DNA of 64,000 bases from NCBI GenBank assembly GCA_029168955.1, contig JAPDOI010000368.1, positions 310,001 through 374,000 on the forward strand. Reading direction: 5' to 3'. The position numbers and the translations under genes were made by a program. The DNA is from Aplectana chamaeleonis (taxonomy: Eukaryota > Nematoda > Chromadorea > Rhabditida > Cosmocercidae). Of this stretch, positions 21,712 through 34,924 are shown one piece after another; position 1 is the stretch's first letter; each line of letters begins with the position of its first letter. The notes below the pieces were generated by a model, which worked only from the letters and a program-made list of their open reading frames with translations, did not search any database and had not been told where the DNA came from.

Positions 21712-22203
21712 TTAAAGTCATAGAACACCCATTTTATTATTTTTGAAATTTTATGCTTACCTTGTACAGAGCCACACGCTGATCTTAGTGGTATATCTGA
21801 AACCTTCCAAGACCCCCTAATAACAGAGTTATGGCTCCTTGGAGATGGTTATTATTTGAGGGTGAAAAATTGGTGGATGAAATTTCTCAGGTCTGTTTTT
21901 CTCTTCATTCGCAATCGTTGCGTGTGAGCGAGCCAGGATAAGGAGACATTCCGGCAATGGACTGAAGAAAGACGAATTGCTAGGAATCCATCCATCTAGT
22001 CGCTATCGAGTTCGGAAATCTAGTAAGGGGTGTGGCCAGTGGTGCAAAGCGAAGGGGTCGGTCCTGTGGTGGTCGCTTATATCTCGCTTATATGGAGGAA
22101 TTGAGATCTCGCACTTGGCACGTGTTATTTAGAAGGGGTCTACTTCACAATTAAATAAAAACCATGAAATTCATATCTGAGGGTGCACTTTGCCTTTAAT
22201 GGT
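21712..22203 (+). mobile_element. TTTAAAGG family-1 element, diverged copy
   Basis: It is recognisable from CTGTCTTTAAAGTCATAGAA through to GAGGGTGCACTTTGCCTTTA, with many substitutions in the termini and interior. This is an older copy than its neighbours. Its GGTCGG...GTGGTGGTCGC duplication matches the variant at 19950-20005 and 58145-58200. Confidence 0.7.
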
Positions 22204-23535
22204 GCCTTCGAGATAGCCTCCCCATGAATCCGATACTTGATGACGAATGGAGGGAGATCTTGGATTGACCAATGGAGCATTTTTGCAGAACGTGTCGACG
22301 AAAAGTGACCGGCGGCTCTTGAACACATTGAAAAAGATCACTTTTTTGCATGTAAACATGTTCTCAGCTTGATTGAAGTGATTCGATAAGAGGTTCGATA
22401 ATCAGGAAAAAATCCACTTTGGCGCGGCCATTGTCGCACGACCACAGAGCGGTTTTTGTCCCATCCGATTTGATTGAACTAACGTACATTGGCCGTTTTT
22501 CACAACTGAAGTGGCCATCGTCAATCCATTCAGGCCCTCGACTACACGACTGGTCACCATAAAACTCTTCATGTGAATGCCGACACTGTTTGCACAAAAT
22601 ACCATCAGAAATGTGTAGGCGGCGCTGATTCAGAATTCTCGTTCACTCCATTCCGAGTGTTCGGCCACTCCTGGCACGAATTCGGGTTCTGCTAGCCCTT
22701 AGGATCTGTCACCGATTACCTTCTATGTACACCAGGGGCTAGTTGTCAGTGATGAAATCGAGGAAGTAGTGTATTTGAGTAAAGACATGCGCTCACGTCC
22801 TTTTCCTTGAATTCCTCATCTTCTTACCTTCTTTACCTCCTCTTGTTCTTTAAAGAACCCTTCGCAGGAACGTCGTATTTTACACTAATCTAGACTTCAA
22901 AGATCTATCTATTTAGCAGCTCACCTTGACCCAAATGATGCAGACGGTTTTTCAACGAAAGTTGGGTTTCCTTGGAGAATTCGGATTATAACGAGTCAAT
23001 TCTTTTGATGTATCTGCTCTGGAGTCATATCAAATGTATTCCTCGTCCTCCATGAACTCTCTTTTTTTCACGTCTGCTTCTAAACTCTGAAAAAACGTAA
23101 AAAACGGAGATGGAGGTGATCGCTACATAGAGCAATAATACCTCTGTACCCAGACAAATTAGCCAGTCGGCGTAGATCAGAAATTTTTAATAATTTTTGT
23201 AATTCCTTGTAATTTTGTAATGTTGCTCAATTGATTTTTAGAGAGATGTGAGGTAAATTTTTTTGCAGAACTGTAGAGGTGATGTTCTAAAGCCCATGTG
23301 GTAGGCTGTTTCAAATTTCGTCTCCACCGATACTCCATCAGCAACATCCCTGCCTTCTGACTAGGTCATGCTCTACCCATATACGTACCGTCAAGGCTGC
23401 GATGATTAATACGGGCGGCGCTGAGTTGAAGCGGGCGCGGCCGCGCAGAATGTATCAGATTGCCCGTCACTGTTATTCAAGTGTTTTCGCCAGCCTACTG
23501 CCCATATTCCTGTAAACTCAAGGATGACGAAGTCG
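22204..23535. other. Unassigned DNA; one weak minus-strand ORF
   Basis: On the minus strand 22605-22364 two overlapping frames are open. One encodes a Cys/His-containing peptide beginning CKQCRHSHEEFYGDQ, preceded by TTTTGTGCAAACAG, which could be a splice acceptor. I recognise no domain, and with no second exon visible this is not called a gene. A stray foldback end (CTACTGCCCATATTCCTG) lies near 23495. Confidence 0.35.
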
Positions 23536-23785
23536 AAATATGCTAAGAATATGGGCAGCAGACTAGCAGAATCGGGACAGGGGCTCTCTACGCACCGAGG
23601 GAGGAGTTGTCCCGCCTTCTGCAGCTATTATTCCACTCGGGACCACTTCGCTCGCGTTGATTGGCGTGAAGTTTCAAACAGCAAAAACGGGACAACTCCC
23701 TCGGTGTGTAGACAGCCCCTGTCCCAGCAGAATCACCTCTTGCGGGGGCAATCTAAGCCTGCTGCCCATATTCCTAGCATATTTT
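23536..23785. mobile_element. Foldback MITE, ~250 bp
   Basis: AAATATGCTAAGAATATGGG and CCCATATTCCTAGCATATTT are the ends. The dyad continues through CGGGACAGGGGCT..CGAGGGAGGAGTTGTCCCG against CGGGACAACTCCCTCGG..AGCCCCTGTCCC. Loop is ~60-90 bp. No coding capacity. Confidence 0.75.
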
Positions 23786-26378
23786 GACCATTTCCGAAGT
23801 GCTACGATAGATGTGGCTCAAATTATTACTTTGGGGGTTCTTTGGGGTGCCGAGCACGAATCTGAGATCCGTTTATCAATTTCCGGCAGACCACCGTAGA
23901 TTACGGTGGGTATACCGTAGTTGGGTCAAAGTCTCAGATTTGACTCAAAATTTTTATCCGAGTGGTGAATACAATATTGAAGTCCATTTGTTGTTTTGCG
24001 AAATGCTATGGTAGGTTTTGCTCCCAAATGGGTGTTCATGTGCTGCGCAAATCAGTCCAATAGGAACCTTGCCGCCAGGGTTTAGAAAACACGTATAACT
24101 TTTTTCAGAGCGCTTTTAGGCAGCTGCGAAGACCGTCATGAGATTCTACGCTGAAAATGATTCTAGTAAAGTACATTTTATTCGGAATGGCCAGGCTGAC
24201 TAAAAGTGGCTTCCTTGTAAGTGAAAATTTGTTCGTTAGCGTTAAATTAATAGCAGCAAACCATATCGAAGCTGACCCATTTTCTGAAATCATGTAAACA
24301 CCATAAGATGGCCCATTGATCACTACTGACGAGTTCCAGGGGGGACCATACACCTTTCCCTATTTTCCGTATACTGTTTGGGAACGAAACGGAAGATAGG
24401 TTATCGTTTTCTGTTTCCTTTTCTGTTGCCTGGAAAACGAAATGAATTTCCTTGCTGTGAACACTGTCATTAATACCCAAAACATCAATGAGGATCCTAT
24501 GAGAATAGGAAAACTGGAAGGAACGCTGAATGAAGAGGGGTAGCAGAGCAAATCAGTCCAATAGGAAGTGCTATCTCGTCAACAATGTTAATCTCATCAG
24601 AAGAATAACCTCTTTTTCTGTTCAACAAAACAATATCAACTTTGGACAGAGTAATTTCAACTATTCAATTATAGCATCATTACAAATAGGAAGTTAAAAC
24701 CTTTCAAATAGAAAGGCACAAACTGTCTTTTACGCTTCTCCGAATGGCTACTCTAGCGATTAGAATTATGAAAAAGAAGAGGTTGGGTGCTTCCGACACA
24801 TTTTTTGTTATTCCTTGGTCAGCTCAACTCTTCTGAGATTCGAAAGTCAAGAAAGCGTATTTGAGAAAAAACAGCCTCGGTCATGGTGTGCTAGAAAGTC
24901 GCTCTTTGTGGTATCAGGTAGCCAGCTTTTTCATAAGCGTCCAACCACGAGGAATCGACACACGAGTAGCTATGCTACATATAAGGCCCGAACAGGAAGC
25001 TCTTTCTGTTACCTCTATCTGCCATGCTCGCGGATGTGGCCGGAAATGGGGGAAGTAATGGTTGAACTATGACAAGATGAAAATCAAGAGAAGAGAGTCG
25101 TGCTACAACTTCATTTGTTGGATCTTGGTTATACTTGGGCAATTCCAATATTCGAATAATCAGATGTGTAATTGAATTTTTCCCACCAAATGAGAAAAGA
25201 AAGTAATTGATCAGCAAGTGATATAGTACAATTGAGTGGAAGTTGGTGAAATATGTCATATGATTATGTCATGACAGACTTTCCTGCACACATCGGCCAA
25301 TATTTTCTCCCCCAGAAATCAGCTGAAAGAAAGATGATCGGGATTTGATCGGGAGATCATTGGTCAACAGAGCGACTCGTAGCGATCGACTGTTCCTTTC
25401 TCATGCGACGATTGGTTGGCTTGGGTTTGAAAACGAAGCAATAGGGTCCAGAAAAGCAGTTTTCAGTAACTTTGCGCGGTTCTCTCAACGTGGCTATGGT
25501 GTAGGATACTAGAGCTTCCATTATACATTGAAAATGCAGAAACGAATTCCATTGCGAACGACGCCTTTAAGGACAGAGCATATTTCTTGTTATTCATCAA
25601 ATTGCAATTAACATTTATTCGAAACTATTCGACTATTCGAGTAATTTAGGAATAACCAAGAGCTTCAGTTTTATGAAAGGGTATAATTCTACCCTTTGAT
25701 GAATTGCGGAAGCCTTGCCCCCTGAAGTAATACTTAGAAACAGAAACGGTTTGAATACATTCTGATATTAAGCCGAAACTCCAAATTATTCAAAATATTC
25801 GAATATTCGCTGTGCCCAGATATTCTTGGTGGTGTACAGGTATTGCTATGAATCACACAAATTCCAAGGGAAGCGGTATCGTTGTGAAGATATGAAGCCG
25901 GTGATACCTGACCCTGGGCACTTCTTCCAGGAGCTAACTTATTACTAGCTTCGAGCGTTCGGGGAATTCCTCTCACCGACTTTATCCTGATCTGCTTCAT
26001 TTACCTGAGCCTTGCGAATTGCTGTCTCTGCAAGTTGACGCTCCTTGTTGATGTGTTGTTCAACGATGTCATGTGCTTATTTGATTTTTTGTGTTCTTTT
26101 TTTGTTTTCTTTTTGTCATCACTTGGATTTTGATTTTTGATTTCTCTGTTGCTAGCATGCCCGAGAGGGCGTATGTAAATAAATAAATAAACAAAACCTT
26201 CAACGCCACATTGGGCAGCACGAGCTCGGCAGCTTTTGAATGGTTTATCAACATAGAAGGATCGGAACCAGCTGTTCATTTCGCACATTGGATCACGGCT
26301 GGGATTCACGAACGCTTCGGCTGGAAGCTTTCGCAAACCAGCGCTTCATCGTCGCTAGGGTTATTCAGGACTGGGCTA
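23786..26378. other. Unassigned intergenic DNA
   Basis: No gene is supported. Short AT-rich TTCGAATATTCGAA-type palindromes occur near 25615-25650 and 25795-25810, a TTTAAAGG relic near 25563, and an (AAAT)n run near 26177. Minus-strand ORFs at 24105-24551 are open over ~450 bp in two frames, but I recognise nothing in them. Confidence 0.4.
24046..24568. repeat. 20 bp direct repeat bracketing ~480 bp
   Basis: GCAAATCAGTCCAATAGGAA occurs at 24046-24065 and again, identically, at 24549-24568. It may be the target duplication of an insertion or a local duplication. No matching inverted ends or poly-A were seen just inside the repeats. Confidence 0.5.
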
Positions 26379-28005
26379 CGCCTGCTCAGATAATAACACC
26401 GGCTGAGCGGGCGGAGATGTAGGCTCGCCGGCTGAGCGGGCAGGCTTATTTTGGGGGCGGAGTGTCTTACCGGCTGAGCGGGCGAGCATGCATTTTACCG
26501 GCTGAGGGGCATGGCTTTATCGGCTGAGCGGGCAGACATAAATCCACGGCTGAGCATGTCACCGGCTGATCGGGCAGACATAGCATTACCGGCTGAGGGG
26601 GATGACTTTACCGGCTGAGCGGGCAGACACTAAAGCAAACCAGGCTCATGTACGGAGCGGGCGAAATGGACTTCGAACTGATTCGGGTGTTGGCATTCGA
26701 AAGGGTGGTCATCCACACGATTTGGATCATTGACCCCTCACCCCTTACGGTTCGGTGTGACCGTGGGGACGTGACAGCGGGCCAGTTCATGATTTTTGAA
26801 ACAAGGTAAGGCTTGCCGCTTCAGAAATGAAACGCAAGCCTCGAACTTGCTGGGGAATAGGGAGAGCCTACTAGGGGCTTCATCCAGTCTTGCAGATCGA
26901 TATCATTCACGTGGTAAGCTACTAATACCGGCAGAGCGGACCTCCATTTACCGGCTGAGGGGACAGTGAATGCGGGCTGAGGGGGCAGCCATTTACCGGC
27001 TGAGGGGACAGTGAATGCGGGCTGAAGGGGCCACCACTTGCCGGCTGAGCGCTCCACCATTTGCCGGCTGAGGGGGCAGTGAATACCGGGGCATGCCCGG
27101 GTACAATGTTTACTCAGCCGGTATTGCCTGCCCCCTCGGCCGGAGTTACTGCCTGAGTGGGTCCCATGTAACTGCACCTCCGTGGTGGTGGTTTGGTTCG
27201 GTTCGGTCCCAGCTGAGCAGCTAACCACTCAGGCAGTAACTCCGGCGGACGGGGCAGCCAATACCGGCTGAGTAAACATTGTACCCGGGCATGCCCCGGT
27301 ATTCACTGCCCCCTCAGCCGGCAAATGGTGGAGCGCTCAGTCGGCAAGTGGTGGCCCCCTCAGCCCGCATTCACTGTCCCCTCAGCCGGTAAATGGCTGC
27401 CCCCTCAGCCCGCATTCACTGTCCCCTCAGCCGGTAAATGGAGGTCCGCTCTGCCGGTTTTAGTAGCACCACGTGAATGATATCGATCTGCAAGACTAGA
27501 TGAAGCCCCTAGTAGGCTCTCCCTATTCCCCAGCAAGTTCGAGCCTTGCGTTTCATTTCTGAAGCGGCAAGCCTTACCTTGCTTTAAAAATCATGAACTG
27601 ACCCGCTGTCACGTCCCCACGGTCACAACGAACCGTAAGGGGTGAGGTCAATGATCCAAATCGTGTGGATGACCACCCGTTCGAATGCCAACACCGAATC
27701 AGTTCGAAGTCCATTTCGCCCGCTCCGTACATGAGCCTGGATTTGCCTTAGTGTCTGCCCGCTCCAGCCGGTAAAGTCATGCCCCTCAGCCGGTAATGCT
27801 ATGTCTGCCCGATCAGCCGGTGACATGCTCAGCCGTGGATTTATGTCTGCCCGCTCAGCCGATAAAGCCATGCCCCTCAGCCGGTAAAATGCATGCTCGC
27901 CCGCTCAGCCGGTAAGACACTCCGCCCTCAAAATAAGCCTGCCCGCTCAGCCGGCGAGCCTACATCTCCGCCCGCTCAGCCGGTGTTATTATCTGAGCAA
28001 ACCAA
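26379..28005. repeat. 1.63 kb near-perfect palindrome of CCGGCTGAG repeats
   Basis: CTCAGATAATAACACCGGCT at 26379 is mirrored by AGCCGGTGTTATTATCTGAG ending at 28005. The arms are ~780 bp each and pair almost without interruption down to ACTGCCTGAGTGG/CCACTCAGGCAGT around a ~63 bp loop (27163-27225). Each arm carries about 15 copies of a 17-24 bp motif of the form CCGGCTGAGCGGGCAGA. Arm differences are few (single bases and 1-2 bp indels), implying recent formation or gene conversion. Apparent ORFs (26821-27228, 27893-28231) come from the repeats. No transposase is present. It could be a foldback transposon or an inverted duplication. Confidence 0.9.
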
Positions 28006-30084
28006 ACTCTGCCGGGTGCCGGGACCAAACGAGTTCATGAATTCCAGCCCTGGTGTCGTCGTGCAACTTGTTTCGCGAAAATTCGCATACATTCAACGAG
28101 AAGCAACACAATACGAAAGTTTGATCCACGCACTCAACGCGGAACCATGTTCCAGAAAATCGAGGGCTGGGTGTATTGGATACTGGGGCAGTGTCGCACT
28201 AGAGATAAGGATTCTATCACCGACGATATAGTCCGAACTGACCTTTTTGACCTCTGTAATCGCAACTCTACGCTATGCTACTACGCTAAGAGACCACAAA
28301 TATATTAATGCAGTAATCTTTATGTGATTAATGCTCCGCTCCCGCAAATTTAAATCAAAACTCAGTTATATGAGTGCAGGAAGCTTCATAAAGCTTCGGC
28401 GGGACTTCGGCGGGATTTACACTTTCGCCACCGAGCAGCTTTTTAGAGCAAGTTATTGCGTGTATTGTAGTGCGTATCAATGTAGGGAACATTCCTCTGA
28501 GGGTGACCTATACGCGCCGCTAATGATTTTTTTGCCGCTGACTATGTGCTCTTAAGTGTAGCAGACCAATTCGGGGTGTGAGTAATTGAGGCCTTCCACT
28601 GATAGCTTTTGGCAGTCACCATTCCTTCCTAAGAAAACGCCACTCTTCAGCGTCTAGTGCTTCATCTCTTTCCTGCACCGATGAACACATTTCTTTATCA
28701 AGGCGATTTTCTCTCCCAGATTTTGCTTGGTTTCTCTATTTAGTTACTTTACCGGTTCGTTGTGATGATAACGTAGTGTAACTTGTATACACATTGATTT
28801 ACCGATCCACTCTGACCTTTCTTATCAGTTGGACAGTAGGTCCTGAAGTATGTAGCCTCCATTTCCCCGCTACTCGCAGTTTTCTGCATCACTATCATGA
28901 AAGCGGTGCTGTTTTGAGAATGATATCTTCACTTTCATGGCTGAATTTTTCGAAAAGCAACCGCTTCGCATCTACGATTGTGCTAATACTACTGCTAGTA
29001 GTTCGAGAATGAAGGGTAGCTCCCGTTCAAGGGCAAAATCGAGTTCGATTTCAATTTTTTTTCGCTTACTTTGACATAAACACTTCTATATGTAGTTTAC
29101 CGATGAGTCTTGTTGGAGCCGTGATGAACGTGCATAAAGAGGAAAATCAAAAATTTTCAAATTCTACTATTTCCTCTGCAACCTTCTTCTTTTCTCACTT
29201 GTTATCGTTTTTCTTCTGTTCTGAAAAGCTGCACAACGTTTCCTCTGTTTCGCAGTGAAATTTATTTCTGTTGATCGCGTGCGTATGCTGCGTGCCGCTC
29301 TCCCTCACAGTTACTCTCTAGGTAAAAAAATCTTGTAGCCGGAAGGGAGATATTGTGAGTCATAGTATGAACATTGTGTGCGGGAAACTTTCGTTCGTTT
29401 CAGCCATACTTTGATTATTGCAAACTTTTGCAATTGCCAGGGCGTCAAATTATCATGAAGAAAGTTTTTCCGATCAAGGTTTGTTCGAATTGCTGCGTTG
29501 TTATTATAAGCAAGCCGCCTAAGCAATTTTCTCTTCTGCTGTCTGAGCAAAAACTTGTGGCTGGAATTCAGCGAAGACCGGTTGCTGCAGCTAAAAGCGT
29601 GGACACGAAGTGAATTTGTTTTTTCCTACAGCTGCTTATCAACCACGGTTTGATAATTGGCCTTTGCAAACGAATCAATATGAATCCAAAACGCGACACT
29701 GTGAAACTTCAGGTCAAGTCCCAGGGTAGAGGCGGAGTCTTTCCTGACTAAACCATTGCTAGTCTTACAGATATACGTAGATGATTCGAAGGCAGCCTAA
29801 ACGATAAAATTTGCTCCCGTGTTTTCAAAGATTATGCAAGGTCTGGAACACTGAACAAGACCTGCACCAGGAAAAGCCGAGAAAAGTAATCGTCACTACT
29901 TGAAGACATATTCTCTCACTCTAATCTTGGCTGTGCTATTTCTCTTGTTGATCGTTTGCTTCCTGAAGATCGGTGATTCAAGGAAATCTCGGTTTGGGGA
30001 GGCGAGCAACAGGAGGGGCGGGAAATTACAGAACCATGACTCAGTTATTACTCATTTAAAACCATTGTGGCTCGTTTTTGATGC
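28006..30084. other. Unassigned intergenic DNA
   Basis: No gene is supported. 29265-29330 resembles 4420-4490 (TTGATCGCGTGCGTATGCTG against TTGATCGAGAGCGTGTGCGG and TATGCTGCGT), a dispersed repeat of unknown type. Plus-strand ORFs at 28794-29012 and 29374-29613 have no recognisable motifs. Confidence 0.4.
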
Positions 30085-30900
30085 TTTCAACTGCAAGAGC
30101 GCTGTGAGCCAAGCCGTACGGTTCGGTTTGCGTTGTTATCTCAGCAACGTTTACGAGCGTGTATTCTGCCTTTAGGGCAGCCCATACTGAAAAACGTAAA
30201 TAGTTTTTGCGCTCCATAGAAATGTAATCAAGAGTTGGAAGCCATCCAGAGGTTCGGCTTCGAGAGTTCACTTCAGAATAAAACTACCTGTGAATTTCGT
30301 AAGGTCAGACTGCCGAGAGAGCGTTGAAACGCGAACACACAGCGATATGTCTCGCCTTTTTGGCTGCTGCGCCCAGTTCAGTGAACTTTGAGTAGCTCAG
30401 TCCAAGCTCGGGAACGAAGTCTGGGATTTCCACATGATTGTCAAGTGGACCCACCCCATACAACACGTGCTAAGTGCGAGTTCTCGATTCCTCCTAATAA
30501 GCGAGATTTAGGAGGAAGCCACACTGAGAAGCCCACATCGATAGGCTATTCCGGCACGCCCTTTTTACGATCTTCCGAGCTCAACAATGGTGAGATGAGC
30601 GATGATTTCCGATAAATAGTCCGTTCTAACCTTCATACCCAGCTTCTCTTTTTAGTCAGGTCTGCTCGCATACATCGGGTGCAAAAGACGGAAGTTACAA
30701 GCCTCGGACAACTCGTTTATCATGCTTCCACAGCTCAATTTTTGAAGGGCCATAGCTCCGCTTCCGAGGGGTCTTGTACGATTGCAGAGACATCATTGGA
30801 ATCAGCATGGGACCGTTTTCAAGATAGGCGGAAAAACAGAATAACGATCTACATAGTGAAGATTGCCTTCAACGGCCGAATTCATAAGCGACAAACCTAA
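30085..30900. repeat. Decayed cluster of TTTAAAGG-family relics
   Basis: 30085-30182 resembles the right arm of family-3 (TTATCTCAGCAACGTTTACG, then CTGCCTTTAGGGCAG). ~30390-30540 is a reversed family-1 fragment (GCTAAGTGCGAGTTCTCGAT, CCTCCTAATAAGCGAGAT). ~30650-30875 is a reversed family-2 fragment (GCTCGCATACATCGGGTGCA, GGACAACTCGTTTATCATGC). All are too diverged to mobilise. Confidence 0.65.
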
Positions 30901-33900
30901 TGGTATTATCGTTTAGGATGAGCCGGATCTTGACTTAATAAAGTTACCTGAGCAAAATATCTCCAAGATACCACCCTGGTTACTCTCAACCATAGGGTTT
31001 ATCTCTGATAAATCTGACCCCAGAGGCATTCTTATTCGTCTTCTCTGCCATTAGAGGGGGGGGGTATCTCGACTGAGTCTTCAAACCACCCCTTATCCGG
31101 TTTTGAGAGCTTTTTTTCTGCATGTTCTGCGTCACTGCTTTTACAAGGATCATCATGTTCGCATCTGGAGCATAAAAAATGGGCCGGCATTCCCCCTGAT
31201 TGGCTTTAACCTGTCATCTTTGCCCACCGCTTCAACCTTTAGAAAGAAGATAAGTTGGCTAGAGGTAGTTTGAGATAACCCTCGGTTCCATGAATGTCTT
31301 CGTCGAGAGCTCAGCGCAAATTAGCTAGGAAGCTCTTGACTGGAGGTGCTGGAAAGCTCCCTCGAGAACAAAAAAGAAACACTTCTTTTCGAAGTGAAGG
31401 TGCATTGTGGGGTGGAGCGGAGGTTGGAGGATATGGAGCAGAAAGACAAAGATTGTCACACTTGGGTAAATAGAATTTTTGTTTCGAATGACTTTCCGAT
31501 CTAGCCGTAATTACGTAATCTCAACTTTTCGAACGAGCTAGCTTATAATTTTTTGGAAACATCAAAATTCTTATCTGATGCTGTTTTCGTTTCTCGTTTT
31601 TCTGCGTTCCATCACTCGCTCCCTTTGGATTGGGTGCATCTTTTTTTTGGAGTGATTACTAGACACTCTTCAATCAGATGCATATGAATGTAATTCCTTA
31701 TCAACAATATACCATTTCAGCGTTCAATACGTTGAAGGAGTGGGTCAACAAATAAGTGCTCCATAGAAACCTTGACGTCCCTGTAGATATGTACATACTA
31801 GTTTCGTTTTGAAGTTCAGTCGTTAGGAAACGTTGGGTTCAAGAAAAACCACACGATTCTGCCATTATTCTGTTTTTTTTTTCTCCGGAAGAGAAAAAAC
31901 AAAGGGAGTGGCTCTCCTAGAGACTATGAAGTGTTCAATGGCCACATTATATCAGTTCAGATCTGATCGACTACACTGGAGGAGACTGTAATGTCTGGAG
32001 GATACACAGAAATGGTCAAGTGCGCGATAGGGCCGTCTGCTACTGCATGACCTTACTGCAATAACGGACATTAAGTGAAATATCTTTACCCGGCTACACT
32101 GGAGGAAGTTAGATAGGAGACGCGCAATGACCCGCACAGTACACTGCGGGGTCGTTTGTTACTGCAAGAGCTGATTGAATAAGTATCTGTTCACTTTTTC
32201 ATTGGAATTTCCAGCCATACTCGGGCTACATTGTAGTTACCAAATAAAAAGAAGTTCAGGTCACACGCGAAATGGTTTTTGCGATAACTCTGAAGTTTTG
32301 TTTATGGCTTTTTGGTTACAGGAAAGAATCATGGATCCACCCAACCTGATGGTTGTTTACGAAGATCACCTAAATTTTTCAAAATTATAATCATTCATGA
32401 AGAATTGTAAGCGGATTGGAATGGAGAAACTGAGGCAAAATAACAAGCATGGCTAGGTAAAATAGTTTACTATTGGAATTTTTTGACATAGAAGGATTAG
32501 ATCATAGTCGCAAAGTCTAACCCTTCCCCTTTACAGATTTTCCTTCTGCCTCGTCTCCAAATGAATTCTCCCATGACAAACTAGGTGGAATAGTAGGGGG
32601 CGACGTTTTGACCTCGAAAGGCTAAGCAGAAACCACCTTAATTACTCTCAGAGTGAAAGTACCACGTAGTTTTCTTCCTGACCATTTCGCATTGTTTCTG
32701 AATTCTGAGTTGAACATTTGAAAGTGTTGAAATATTCAAAGAATCTCCAGGCATCTTTGCTAGTTTTGGAATTCGGCTAGAGAAGGGGTCCCCCAGTGAC
32801 TAGAAGGAAGACAGCTTGCTGGTCCTCGAAATATGGCTGTTCTAGAGCAGTCTGTAGTTTTTGGAAAACTCGAGAACATCCCGAGAAGTCGCGAATGTGT
32901 TCTGTCTCTGACGGGACTGACATATCGGCCACAAACTGGACCGGTCTTCGATGGAATAGTGCTAATACAGGACCCTTCAACTGGAAAGCGATTTTCCTGT
33001 TAAACACTTCCTTGTACTGCAGCGCCAAATTATGCCATTGATCAGTCTGTAGGAAACAGGACAGAAATTAAAGATCGTTTTCTTCTCTAGGACATAAGTT
33101 GGAGGTTGTCTTATTTATCTATGTACTTGAAAATGCCGGAAGAAGTCTACCGAAGCGCAATAGCGATTAGCTTTACGTAATCTTAAGTTCGTGATAATTT
33201 TGCAGCATTTCGCATGAACATTCGATGAATTTCTGCGATTCTTCTTCCATGGTAGCATTTGGTTAAGCGATAGACCGATATATCTATTGAAGATTTGAAG
33301 AGTATACTTTTTTTAGAAAAACCATATAAATAACGCATTATTTCCCCGTAACTGACGAAGTCCGTCACTTAGAAATAGAGTTATCCCAAAGATCTTTTTT
33401 TAGAAACGTGAAAGTCAAATGGAGATTTAGACTAGAAAAATAGACGAATGTCATCCACAAACCACAAACTACGGATATTTTTTTGTGACCTGAGAACATT
33501 TTAAGGTTCTCCGAGAAAAGCACGGCGCGATTGACGTCATCTAATGCGATTTGTGTTCATAGGTCACATCTACTTTCAATTCAATCTCTAAAGCCAAAAC
33601 GTGATTCGTGTTATCACCTTTGCTGCTTTTTTTGAAAGCACAGAACTTTATTAGTAGCGTCACAGTTGCAAAAGGGCACAGATCCTCACGTAATCCAGAG
33701 TTTGTGATTGTGCAGCTCTCCGCGTAAACATTCGAAGAGCTGCAACTCTACTTTCGTCCACTATGACCTCATTTGGTCCATTTTGTAAGAGATTGAAGTT
33801 ACAAGGAAAACTGGAAGTCACTCCGGTTCTGCATAAGGGCGTACAACATCACATACGACATATGGGCACCCGATAAGTGTTACTGCAAGACATTGACTTA

Positions 33901-34503
33901 TAACTTCAGAACAAGGTTGGTGTCGCCTTTCTCCTAAGTATCAGCTTGCTGTTAACATGAAACTGTGTCTGGTGTCTAGAAATGGGCCCGAAGAGGTTAC
34001 CAACCCGATAATAGTTTTATTAGTAACGTGTCGAAAACCAAGCCCGCGGATTTACCGCGAATTTTTGGATTACATACGTGGTTTCAGCTAATTTCAAGCG
34101 ATCTGGGCATGAAATTTTTGAAAAGGCAAGGGCTCGCATGAAGCGCTTTACGATACCAGAACCGATCAAATTCTGATCACGCTGGGTTACATAACCGACT
34201 GATGTGGGTGTGAATGGACCGTCATGATTGGATGAAGGTGAGTCAAGGTCAATGCGACCATCGTGGGTGTTAGGAAGGGATCATAGCTAAGCATCCGTAC
34301 ATATGTATAGTATTATAATTCTTCGATTAGACCAACTCGATTATACCTTCAATGTCTATCTTTAGTATATAAGAGCTCTCTACACTAGGCCATAATCTGT
34401 AAGGTCAGACGGAAAATCCACAAGGCGAGGCATGCTGTTCAACAACTGCCATGTGAAATCTCCAGTTCGAAAACTCATAGTGAGTGAATTCACGTGAAGA
34501 AAG

Positions 34504-34552
34504 TTAGAGTATCACTGCGAAGGCATAGTTAGAGTATCACTGCGAAGGCATG
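34504..34552 (+). repeat. Tandem duplication, ~25 bp x 2
   Basis: TTAGAGTATCACTGCGAAGG followed by CATAG/CATGA occurs twice head to tail. Confidence 0.7.
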
Positions 34553-34924
34553 AAGTACAAACACTACTCTATTCCTGTCTTCACATAATTCCCGATCGAT
34601 AAACACGTTGCAAAATACCCAAGATACGTCGGAGTCAGCAGACGTATTTTTGCACTCATACTTGTAGTTTGTAGTTGCGATTTCTGTTGAAAACATCCAG
34701 CAGGTCAGATGATGACATTTCCGTGGGTTGTGTGCAACAGATACTACATTTCATGATGAACAAGTATGGTATACGTCTTAAATGTAATGGATGACAAATA
34801 TTCGAACAATGGGAGTCTGCAGATTCGTCAAATCAAGAAAAAATATAAGGCATTTCTTTCGAAATGAATAGTTTGATCATCATATACCAAACTGTTCTTT
34901 TCTACATGGTCTCTAGGGCAAATC

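Noticed and set aside
26821..28231. ORFs with PSAGKW / ARSAGK-like peptide repeats
   Set aside because: They simply translate the CCGGCTGAG tandem motif of the palindrome.
29900..30175. 91-codon ORF with an N-terminal hydrophobic stretch resembling a signal anchor
   Set aside because: Its second half is family-3 transposon sequence and it ends in the element terminus. The hydrophobic start has no supporting exon or promoter.
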